Below the pieces are notes generated by a model. That model was not told the origin of the DNA, did not search any database, and saw only the letters and a list, made by a program, of their open reading frames with translations. Shown one piece after another: positions 1 through 6,820 of a stretch of DNA of 64,000 nucleotides (the stretch's first letter is position 1; the number at the start of each line of letters is the position of its first letter). Made by a program: the position numbers and the translations under genes. This DNA is from Ramlibacter tataouinensis (GTDB lineage Bacteria; Pseudomonadota; Gammaproteobacteria; Burkholderiales; Burkholderiaceae_C): NCBI RefSeq assembly GCF_027941915.1, contig NZ_CP116009.1, positions 2,480,001-2,544,000 of the forward strand, read 5' to 3'.

Positions 1-172
1 CGAAGGCATGGGCCTGGGCCTGTCGATGTGCCGCACGGTGATCGAGCAGCACGGGGGCTCGCTCGCCTACGAGTCCAACCGGCCGCGCGGTACCATTTTC
101 CGCTTCACCTTGCCGACCGCCGCCGCCGAGCCCGCCGCCCCCAGCGGCAGCCGCGCCGCCACCACCGCCTGA
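1..172 (+). CDS. Sensor histidine kinase, C-terminal end (partial)
   Basis: Only the last 56 codons are in the window; the frame begins at base 2 and ends at TGA 170-172. The visible peptide carries the G2 box of a histidine-kinase ATPase domain (GMGLGLSMCRTVIEQHGG), followed by the usual GTIFRFTLP strand and an Ala/Pro tail. The stop codon directly abuts the ATG of a FixJ-type response regulator, so the two form a two-component operon. The sensor domains, and therefore the signal, lie upstream of the window and cannot be stated. Confidence 0.9.
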   Translation, partial: EGMGLGLSMCRTVIEQHGGSLAYESNRPRGTIFRFTLPTAAAEPAAPSGSRAATTA

Positions 173-802
173 ATGCAGCCCGCTCCCGATGCCACCGTTT
201 TCATCGTCGACGACGACGAGAGCGTGCGCGAGGCCCTGGCCTGGCTGCTGCGCACCCGCCAGTTGCCGAGCGAACGCTTCGCGACCGCCGAGGAGTTCGA
301 GGGCATGCTGGCGCGCGGCTACCTGCCCACCGAGCCGTGCTGCCTGCTGCTGGACGTGCGCATGCCGGGCATGAGCGGGCTGGCGCTGTTCGACCGCATC
401 GCCGAGCGCGGGCTGGTCGACCTGATGCCGGTGATCTTCCTGACCGGCCATGCCGACGTGCCGACCGCCGTCGACATGGTCAAGCGCGGCGCCTTCGATT
501 TCTGCGAGAAGCCGTTCTCCGACAACGCGCTGGTCGACCGCGTCGAGCAGGCGCTGCAGCGCTCGGCCCAGGTGCTGGCGCAGCGCCGCGAGCGCAGCCG
601 GCTGACCGCGCGGCTGGCCGAGCTGACCGAGCGCGAGCGCGACGTCATGCACCTGGTGGCGCGCGGCCTGCCCAACAAGCTGATCGCCGACCAGCTGGCG
701 ATCAGCGTGCGCACGGTGGAAGTGCACCGCTCGCGCGTGTTCGACAAGATGGAGGTGAAGTCGGCGGTGGAGCTGGCCAACCTGCTGCGCGACCGCGAAT
801 GA
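173..802 (+). CDS. FixJ/TtrR-type two-component response regulator
   Basis: This 209-residue protein has an N-terminal receiver domain and a C-terminal LuxR-type helix-turn-helix. The acidic pocket is IVDDDES (11-17), the predicted phosphoacceptor is Asp61 in LLLDVRMPGMSG, and the switch residues Thr91 (FLTGHAD) and Lys113 (CEKPF) are present. The DNA-binding part, about 150-205, contains LTERERDVMHLVARGLPNK and the recognition helix SVRTVEVHR. The start codon follows the kinase stop codon with no gap, so translation is probably coupled. Family members activate transcription after phosphorylation by the cognate kinase; the target genes are not evident here. Confidence 0.92.
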   Translation: MQPAPDATVFIVDDDESVREALAWLLRTRQLPSERFATAEEFEGMLARGYLPTEPCCLLLDVRMPGMSGLALFDRIAERGLVDLMPVIFLTGHADVPTAVDMVKRGAFDFCEKPFSDNALVDRVEQALQRSAQVLAQRRERSRLTARLAELTERERDVMHLVARGLPNKLIADQLAISVRTVEVHRSRVFDKMEVKSAVELANLLRDRE

Positions 803-835
803 CCCGGTGCCGATGACGATCGGCCCGGTCTGCGC

Positions 836-964
836 TCAGCCGTCCTTCGGCCGGTCTTCCTCGCGCGGCGGCTCGCCCCGGGGCCGGCCGGAGAACATGG
901 TCCACCACACGATCAGCACCAGCACGGCCAGCGCGAGCAGGGCTTCCAGCAGAATCAGCAGCAT
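836..964 (-). CDS. Small membrane protein, 42 residues
   Basis: This short ORF encodes one hydrophobic helix (MLLILLEALLALAVLVLIVW) followed by a charged, proline-rich tail ending in EEDRPKDG. Its ATG (964-962) overlaps by two bases the ATG of mltA on the other strand (963-965). A longer version starting nine codons upstream (MAAHVQVRL...) is possible, but the short start places the helix right at the N terminus. Composition and layout suggest a single-pass inner-membrane protein with the charged tail in the cytoplasm. I do not recognise a function. Real coding status is likely because the helix/tail architecture is coherent, but it is not proven. Confidence 0.55.
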   Translation of the reverse strand: MLLILLEALLALAVLVLIVWWTMFSGRPRGEPPREEDRPKDG

Positions 965-2102
965 GAGACGAACCTGGACATGGGCGGCCATTGTAGGAAT
1001 GCTGGCCGGCTGCGCCTCGGTGCCGCTGCCGGAACCGGCGCCGGTGCCGGCAGCGCCGCCGCCCGCTGCCGTGGCCCCGCCGGCGGCCGACGAGCCGGTG
1101 GCCGGCGCGCCGCTGCTGCGCGGCAAGAGCCGCTGGCAGCCGGTGGCCTGGAGCGAGCTGCCGGGCTTCGGCCAGGACACCCTGCACGAGGCCTGGAACG
1201 CCTGGCTGCGCAGCTGCGAGCGGCCGCCGCCGGCGTTCGCGCCGCTGTGCCCGCAGGTGCGCCAGCTGTCGATCGCCGGCGCCGACGAGCAGCTCGAGTG
1301 GATGCGCCGGCACCTGCAGCCCTACCGGGTCGAGCCGCTGCAGGGCCCGGCCGAAGGCCTGCTCACCGCCTACTACGAGCCGCTGCTGGAAGGCTCGCGC
1401 CAGCCGACGGCCCGGCACGCGGTGCCGCTGTACCGGCCGCCCGCGAGCTTGTCCTCGCGCCGGCCCTGGTACACGCGGCAGGAGATCGACACGCTGCCGG
1501 AAGCCAAGGCGCAGCTGCGCGGGCGCGAGATCGCCTGGCTGGCCGATCCGCTGGATGCGCTGGTGCTGCAGATCCAGGGTTCGGGCCGGCTGCGCGTCAC
1601 GGAGGCGGACGGCAGCCAGCGCCTGGTGCGGCTGGCCTTTGCCGGCAGCAACGAGCAGCCCTATCGCAGCGTGGGCGGCTGGCTGCTGCAGCAGGGTGCG
1701 CTGCGCGACGCCTCGTGGCCCGGCATCAAGGCCTGGGCGCGCGACAACCCGCAGCGGCTGCAGGAGATGCTGTGGAGCAACCCGCGCACCGTGTTCTTCC
1801 GCGAAGAGCCGCTGGACGAACTGGACGCCGGCTTCGGCCCGCGCGGGGCGCAGGGCGTGGCGCTGACGCCGGGGCGCTCGATCGCGGTGGACAAGGACAG
1901 CATCCCCTATGGCACGCCGGTCTGGCTGGCCTCCAGCGGCCCGACCGTGCAGCTGCAGCGCCTGGTGCTGGCGCAGGACACCGGCAGCGCCATCGTGGGT
2001 GCCGTGCGGGCCGACTGGTTCGCCGGCTGGGGCCCGGAGGCGGGCGAACTGGCGGGGCGGCTCAAGCAGCCGCTGCAGATGTGGGCGCTGTGGCCGCGAT
2101 GA
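963..2102 (+). CDS. mltA: Membrane-bound lytic murein transglycosylase A
   Basis: MltA cleaves the MurNAc-GlcNAc bond of peptidoglycan, leaving 1,6-anhydroMurNAc, and is anchored in the outer membrane as a lipoprotein. I chose the ATG at 963 because it gives a lipoprotein signal with lipobox MLAGC (Cys17); an in-frame start at 807 would bury that signal. Family motifs occur in order: LTAYYEPLLEGSR near residue 135, QIQGSGRLRV near 203, SIAVDKDSIPYGTPVW near 306, and the 3D-domain block QDTGSAIVGAVRADW near 338 that holds the catalytic aspartate region. At 379 residues it matches the family size. The next gene overlaps its stop codon, so they are probably co-translated. Confidence 0.95.
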   Translation: MRRTWTWAAIVGMLAGCASVPLPEPAPVPAAPPPAAVAPPAADEPVAGAPLLRGKSRWQPVAWSELPGFGQDTLHEAWNAWLRSCERPPPAFAPLCPQVRQLSIAGADEQLEWMRRHLQPYRVEPLQGPAEGLLTAYYEPLLEGSRQPTARHAVPLYRPPASLSSRRPWYTRQEIDTLPEAKAQLRGREIAWLADPLDALVLQIQGSGRLRVTEADGSQRLVRLAFAGSNEQPYRSVGGWLLQQGALRDASWPGIKAWARDNPQRLQEMLWSNPRTVFFREEPLDELDAGFGPRGAQGVALTPGRSIAVDKDSIPYGTPVWLASSGPTVQLQRLVLAQDTGSAIVGAVRADWFAGWGPEAGELAGRLKQPLQMWALWPR

Positions 2103-2479
2103 CGCGCGGCGCCTTGATCGCCGCGGCGGCGCTGCTGGCCGCCTGCGCGGCCCTGGAGCCGGCGCCGCCCGCGCCGGTGGCCCCGCAGCCGGCGGCGCTG
2201 CCCGCCGCCGATGCGCCGGACGGACCGGACGTGCTGCGCTTGCAGTGCGATGGCGGCCTGCAGCTGCGCCTGCGGGTGCGGCAGGACGAGGTGCAGGTCG
2301 ACGGCCTGCCCGGCGGCCGCGAGGTGCTGCTGCGCGACGCCGGCGGCGTGACCGACCGGCAGAGCGTCTACTCCAACGAGCACGTGCGCGCCGAGTTCGG
2401 CCTCGGCGCGCAGGCGAGCGAAGCGGTCGTGCACCTGCTGCAGCCACAGCCGCATGACCTGAACTGCCGGCGCGACTAG
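2099..2479 (+). CDS. Small lipoprotein, MliC/lysozyme-inhibitor-like
   Basis: A 126-residue protein whose ATG overlaps the mltA stop (ATGA). It begins with a lipoprotein signal, lipobox LLAAC with Cys16, then a Pro/Ala linker of about 30 residues, then a compact beta-rich domain. That domain (VLRLQCDGGLQLRLRV ... VYSNEHVRAEFGLG ... LNCR) has the two cysteines and general strand layout of the MliC/COG3895 fold, which inhibits C-type lysozyme. The match is by eye and weak. The translational overlap with a lytic transglycosylase makes a murein-related role attractive but unproven. Confidence 0.6.
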   Translation: MTRGALIAAAALLAACAALEPAPPAPVAPQPAALPAADAPDGPDVLRLQCDGGLQLRLRVRQDEVQVDGLPGGREVLLRDAGGVTDRQSVYSNEHVRAEFGLGAQASEAVVHLLQPQPHDLNCRRD

Positions 2480-2483
2480 CCCC

Positions 2484-3779
2484 ATGGCCGACGCCGTTCC
2501 CGCCCAAGCCCCAGCCACTGGCGGCCCCGCAGGACCGATGCCGTCGAACCCGGATTTCGCGCACTGGCTGGCGCACAAGTCCTGGAAGCAGGGCGTGCGC
2601 TTCTGCAAGGTCGCCGCGCTGCTGGTGCCGGTCGTCGCGCTGGCGGTGGACGGCCCGATGCTGTTCGATCCGCTGCGCCGCGGCGATCCGTCCTGGCTGG
2701 CCATGGCGCTGTGGCACATCGCGGCCGAGGTCCTGTGCCTGGCCGCCGTCTGGATCGACCGCACCCCGCTCGCGCAACGCCGGACATCGGCCTGCCTGAC
2801 GGCGCTGGCGGCCGGCCTGCTGCTGCTGACCACCGTGATCGCCATCATCAACTGGACGATCGTGGGCGACCTGTCGATGTTCGCGCTGGGGGCGGTGTTC
2901 GTGGCGACGGTGCTGAACACGCCGCGCCCGGTGCGGCGGCCGCTCTACTTCGTCGGCGTGGCCCTGATCTTCGGCTTCATCGTGTTCCGCGTGCCGGACG
3001 CGCAGGCGCTGATCAACGCCATGGTGAACCCGGTCTCGATCGCGATCGTGGCGGTCCAGCTGGATAAGTACACCTTCGAGCGCAACCTGGAGCTGTTCGC
3101 CGAACGGCAGCGGGCCGAGCACGAGCGCGCCCGCGCCGACAAGGTGCTCTACAACGTGCTGCCCGCGTCGATCGCCGACGAACTGAAGGCCAACGAACGG
3201 GTCGATGCGGTCCGCTTCGACAGCATGGGGGTGCTGTTCGCCGACCTGGTGGGGTTCACCAGCTATTCGAGTTCGCTGCCGCCGCAGTCGGTGGTGAAGG
3301 TGCTGGACGACATCTTCTCCCGCTTCGACCACCTGGTGGACCGGCACGCGCTGGAGAAGATCAAGACCATCGGCGACGCCTACATGGCCGTCTCCCAGCG
3401 GCGCACTGCCGATCTGGCGGCGCTGGCGCTCGACATGCTGCGGGCCATCGATGAGTACAACGCCGCGCACGGCACCGCGTTCCGCCTGCGCATCGGGCTG
3501 CACGTCGGCCCGGCGGTGGCGGGCGTGATCGGCGTCAAGCGCTTCCTCTACGACGTCTGGGGCGACACGGTCAACGTCGCCAGCCGGATGGAGTCGGCCG
3601 GCGAGCCGGGCCGCGTGCACGTCACCGATGCCGTGCGCCACGAACTGCAGGACCTGTTCCAGTTCGAGGAGCGCGGCGGCATCGAGGTCAAGGGCAAGGG
3701 CCGGATGACGACCTGGTTCCTGACCGGGCCCGTCGCCCCCGCGCGCGGCGCGGCGGCCGTGGCCCAGGCGGTGGGCTGA
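2484..3779 (+). CDS. Membrane-anchored class III adenylate cyclase
   Basis: A 431-residue protein with several hydrophobic helices in residues 40-200, a short charged coiled segment (ERQRAEHERARADK), then a class III nucleotide cyclase domain. The two metal-binding aspartates are Asp254 (FADLVGFT) and Asp298 (GDAYMA). EKIKTIGD supplies the base-contacting lysine, and Asp357 in YDVWGDTVNVASR is the residue that selects adenine; guanylate cyclases usually have Cys there. The NxxxR transition-state pair is present. It should therefore convert ATP to cAMP at the inner membrane. It starts four bases after the preceding lipoprotein gene. No separate sensor domain is recognised, so the input may be the membrane part. 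Confidence 0.9.
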   Translation: MADAVPAQAPATGGPAGPMPSNPDFAHWLAHKSWKQGVRFCKVAALLVPVVALAVDGPMLFDPLRRGDPSWLAMALWHIAAEVLCLAAVWIDRTPLAQRRTSACLTALAAGLLLLTTVIAIINWTIVGDLSMFALGAVFVATVLNTPRPVRRPLYFVGVALIFGFIVFRVPDAQALINAMVNPVSIAIVAVQLDKYTFERNLELFAERQRAEHERARADKVLYNVLPASIADELKANERVDAVRFDSMGVLFADLVGFTSYSSSLPPQSVVKVLDDIFSRFDHLVDRHALEKIKTIGDAYMAVSQRRTADLAALALDMLRAIDEYNAAHGTAFRLRIGLHVGPAVAGVIGVKRFLYDVWGDTVNVASRMESAGEPGRVHVTDAVRHELQDLFQFEERGGIEVKGKGRMTTWFLTGPVAPARGAAAVAQAVG

Positions 3780-3795
3780 GCGGGCGCCGCCCGCG

Positions 3796-3851
3796 CCGAC
3801 ACGCGACCGTCATCGCACTGCCACGGCCGCGTCATGGGCCGCACCTAGTCT
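3796..3851 (+). promoter_or_regulatory. Pho-box-like PhoB operator and promoter for phoX
   Basis: Four 7-base units resembling the CTGTCAT half-site sit at exact 11-base spacing: CCGACAC (3796-3802), CCGTCAT (3807-3813), CTGCCAC (3818-3824) and GCGTCAT (3829-3835). Ten bases after the last unit is a weak -10 element, TAGTCT (3846-3851). This is the PhoB-activated promoter layout, in which the boxes replace the -35 region, and the gene downstream is a phosphatase. The spacers are GC-rich rather than AT-rich, as expected in this genome. Confidence 0.65.
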
Positions 3852-3888
3852 TCGGGGCACCCATCGCAGTACCCGAAAGACACCGAAC

Positions 3889-6201
3889 ATGAATACCAGC
3901 CCCCGCCCCGAGCGCACGGCCCTTGCCGGCTCCGACGCCGAGAACTGCAACACCAGCGCCAACCCCGCCTTCGGCGACGTGCTCGAGGCGCGCCTGTCGC
4001 GCCGCAACGCCCTGCGCCTGAGCGTGGGCTCGGCCGGCGCCGCCGTGCTCGGCACAGTCGGCCTGTCGGCCTGCGGCGGCGGCGGCGACGCCGCACCGCC
4101 CGCGTCGGTGCCGCTGGCGCTGAACTTCGCCGCGGTGCCCAAGAGCACCGCCGATGCCGTATCGGTGCCGGCCGGCTACACCGCCGCCGTGCTGTTCGCG
4201 CTGGGCGACCCGATCGCCGCCGCAACGCCGGACTACCGCAACGACGGCACCGACGGCGACTTCGACAACCGCGCCGGCGACCACCACGACGGCATGGAGT
4301 ACTTCGGCCTGAACGCGACCGGCACCGCCCGCGATGCGGCCGGCTCCACCCGCGGCCTGCTGGTGCAGAACCACGAGGCGACCAGCCACGCCGGCGCCCG
4401 CGCCGGCTTTCCGACCGAATATGCCTCCACCTACGTGCACGCCAACGGCGGCACCAACACCTTGCCGCGCCCGGCCGCGGAAGTCGACAAGGAAGTGGCG
4501 CTGCACGGCCTGTCCATCATCGAGGTGAGCCGGAACGCCGGCCGCTTCAGCTACGACAAGGCCTCGGCCTACAACCGGCGCGTGACGCCGCTGACGGCGA
4601 TGCGCATCAGCGGGCCGGCCCGCGGCCACGCGCTGATGAAGACGAAGCACTCGGTCGCCGGCACCGACGCCCGTGGCACCCTGAACAACTGCGGCACCGG
4701 CACCACCCCCTGGGGCACCTTCCTGACCGGCGAGGAGAACTTCGCCGGCTACTTCACCCGCAGCGCCACCGACAACGCCGACCGCGCCGCCGCCGGCGAC
4801 GCCCGCAGCGTGGTGTCGCTCAACCGCTATGGCCGCAGCCAGGGCGCCGCCAGCCGCCATGCCTGGGAAACCGGCGGGCCGGCCGACGCCTACGCGCGCT
4901 GGAACATCAGCGCGCTGGCCGGCCAGCCGGCCGACGGCAGCGGCGACTACCGCAACGAGCTCAACACCTTCGGCTGGGTGGTCGAGATGGACCCCTACGA
5001 CAAGGCCCAGGCCATCCGCAAGCGCACCGCGCTTGGCCGCTTTGCCCACGAGAGCGCCACCTTCGGCCTGCGCACCGCCGGCAAGCCGCTGGCGGTGTAC
5101 ATGGGCGACGATTCGCGCGGCGAGTACATCTACAAGTTCGTGTCGGCCGCCGCCTGGAGCGAGGCCGATGCCAACCCGGCCAACCGCATCACCACCGGCG
5201 ACAAGTACCTGGACAGCGGCAGGCTGTACGTGGCGAAGTTCAACGCCGACGGCAGCGGCGACTGGATCGAGCTGGACATCGCCAACGCCGCCATCGCCGG
5301 CTACGCCACCTACGCCTTCGCCGACCAGGCCGACGTGCTGGTCAACGCCCGGCTCGCGGCCGACGCCGTCGGCGCCACCAAGATGGACCGCCCCGAGTGG
5401 TGCGCCGTCCACCCGGTCACCGGCGAGATCTACTACACGCTGACCAACAACAGCAACCGCAAGGTCGAGCCCACCGGCTCGCAGATGGCGGTGGACGCCG
5501 CCAACCCGCGCGCCTACAGCGACAGCTACGGCGGCGGCGCCCCGGGCGCGCCCGGCAACATCCACGGCCACATCATCCGCATGAAGGAAGCCGGCGGCGA
5601 AGGCGCGGCGACCCGGTTCAGCTGGGACGTCTACCTGTTCGGCGCCGAGGCCGGCGCCGACGCGGCCCGCGTCAACCTGTCGGCGCTGACCGCCGAGCAG
5701 GACTTCTCGTCGCCCGACGGCCTGTGGTTCAGCCCCAAGACCGGCCTGTGCTTCATCCAGACCGACGACGGCGCCTACACCGACGTGAGCAACTGCATGA
5801 TGCTGGCCGGCATTCCGGGCCAGGTGGGCGACGGCGCGGTGGTGCCGCTGGAGTACACCAAGGCCGACGCCAGCAAGCTGGTGGTGAACGCCCGGGTCGG
5901 CGCCAAGCCCACTGCCGCCACCCTGCGCCGCTTCCTGGTCGGCCCGGTCGACTGCGAGATCACCGGCATCACCGAGACGCCCGATGGCAAGGCGCTGTTC
6001 GTCAACATCCAGCACCCCGGCGAGTCGATCCTGCAGGCCGACATCGCTGACCCGAGCCGCTACACCAGCCACTGGCCGGGCAACGCCGGCTACGGCGCCG
6101 GCGGCGCCAACGCCCGTCCGCGCTCGGCCACCATCGTGATCACGCGCGACGACGGCGGCGTGATCGGGGTCAGCGGCGACCGGTTCCTGAACAACAATTG
6201 A
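3889..6201 (+). CDS. phoX: PhoX-family alkaline phosphatase (DUF839), Tat-exported
   Basis: A 770-residue PhoX-type phosphatase that releases inorganic phosphate from organic phosphomonoesters outside the cytoplasm, using Ca and Fe as cofactors in characterised members. A twin-arginine signal is clear: SRRNALRLSVGSAGAAVLG, with Arg38-Arg39. Cys62 in GLSAC could make it a Tat-routed lipoprotein. The body has typical DUF839 segments such as LLVQNHEATSH, GTFLTGEENFAGYF, RFAHESATF and YMGDDSRGEYIYKF, then LFVNIQHPGES near the C terminus. The Pho-box-like array just upstream predicts induction under phosphate limitation. Nothing is missing or truncated. Confidence 0.93.
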   Translation: MNTSPRPERTALAGSDAENCNTSANPAFGDVLEARLSRRNALRLSVGSAGAAVLGTVGLSACGGGGDAAPPASVPLALNFAAVPKSTADAVSVPAGYTAAVLFALGDPIAAATPDYRNDGTDGDFDNRAGDHHDGMEYFGLNATGTARDAAGSTRGLLVQNHEATSHAGARAGFPTEYASTYVHANGGTNTLPRPAAEVDKEVALHGLSIIEVSRNAGRFSYDKASAYNRRVTPLTAMRISGPARGHALMKTKHSVAGTDARGTLNNCGTGTTPWGTFLTGEENFAGYFTRSATDNADRAAAGDARSVVSLNRYGRSQGAASRHAWETGGPADAYARWNISALAGQPADGSGDYRNELNTFGWVVEMDPYDKAQAIRKRTALGRFAHESATFGLRTAGKPLAVYMGDDSRGEYIYKFVSAAAWSEADANPANRITTGDKYLDSGRLYVAKFNADGSGDWIELDIANAAIAGYATYAFADQADVLVNARLAADAVGATKMDRPEWCAVHPVTGEIYYTLTNNSNRKVEPTGSQMAVDAANPRAYSDSYGGGAPGAPGNIHGHIIRMKEAGGEGAATRFSWDVYLFGAEAGADAARVNLSALTAEQDFSSPDGLWFSPKTGLCFIQTDDGAYTDVSNCMMLAGIPGQVGDGAVVPLEYTKADASKLVVNARVGAKPTAATLRRFLVGPVDCEITGITETPDGKALFVNIQHPGESILQADIADPSRYTSHWPGNAGYGAGGANARPRSATIVITRDDGGVIGVSGDRFLNNN

Positions 6202-6214
6202 GCGCCGGGCCGGC

Positions 6215-6694
6215 TCAGCCCGGCTTCAGGTGCGCCAGCGGCCAGGCGCTGCTGGCCTTGACCTCCCCCAGCGAAAAGCTGGTGTGGAGGTCTTTGACGT
6301 TGGGCAGGTTGATCAGCACCTGGCGCGCCAGCTGCGAGAAGGCGTCCAGGTCGCGCGCCACCACCTGCAGCTCGAAGGTGCCGGCGCCGCTGATGTAGTG
6401 GCAGGACACGATCTCGGGGATCCGGCGGATCGCCTCTTCCATCTCGCGCGTGCGCTCGCCGGTGTTGCGGTCGGCATCCAGCCGCACGAAGGCCAGCACG
6501 CCCAGGCCGATCTTGTGGCGGTCGATCTCGGCGTGGTAGCCCCTGATGTAGCCGGCCTCCTCCAGCGCCCGCACCCGGCGCCAGCAGGGCGCGGCCGACA
6601 GGCCCACGCGTTGCGCCAGCTCGGCGTTGGTCAGGCGGGCGTCGGCCTGGAGTTCTTCCAGGATGCGCAGGTCGAACTTGTCGAGTCTTTCCAT
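6215..6694 (-). CDS. Lrp/AsnC-family transcriptional regulator
   Basis: A 159-residue regulator with an N-terminal winged helix-turn-helix (FDLRILEELQADARLTNAEL, then SAAPCWRRVRALEEAGYI) and a C-terminal RAM/ligand-binding domain (GVLAFVRLDAD, then VSCHYISGAGTFELQVVARD). Family members bind amino acids and form octamers. It is divergent from the indolepyruvate ferredoxin oxidoreductase gene, an arrangement that usually means local control of aromatic or branched amino-acid catabolism. Inverted repeats in the 126-base divergent gap start immediately at its ATG and may be an autoregulatory operator. Confidence 0.93.
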   Translation of the reverse strand: MERLDKFDLRILEELQADARLTNAELAQRVGLSAAPCWRRVRALEEAGYIRGYHAEIDRHKIGLGVLAFVRLDADRNTGERTREMEEAIRRIPEIVSCHYISGAGTFELQVVARDLDAFSQLARQVLINLPNVKDLHTSFSLGEVKASSAWPLAHLKPG

Positions 6695-6727
6695 GATCGG
6701 CTAGTTTGAGAAAGAAGCTTTCCGATC
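6695..6727. promoter_or_regulatory. Inverted repeats in the Lrp/oxidoreductase divergent promoter
   Basis: GATCGG (6695-6700) is repeated inverted as CCGATC (6722-6727). Nested inside is a second inverted repeat, GAAAG (6710-6714) and CTTTC (6718-6722), around an AT-richer core. The element abuts the regulator's start codon, as expected for an autoregulatory site. Binding by the adjacent Lrp-type protein is inference from position only. Confidence 0.4.
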
Positions 6728-6820
6728 CTAGCTGCTGGTGAGCATCAAAAGCAAAGACATATCTGCGCCTGCGCCCTACACTGTGCCGCTGTTGCCGATA
6801 GAGCCTGGAGACAAGCCGAA

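Noticed and set aside
702..3641. Minus-strand open frame of 979 codons across mltA, the lipoprotein and the cyclase
   Set aside because: It overlaps three well-supported genes and translates to Arg/Ala/His-rich sequence without motifs.
3832..6072. Minus-strand frame of 746 codons opposite phoX
   Set aside because: Val/Ala/Gly-rich shadow; the PhoX frame has a Tat signal and family motifs.
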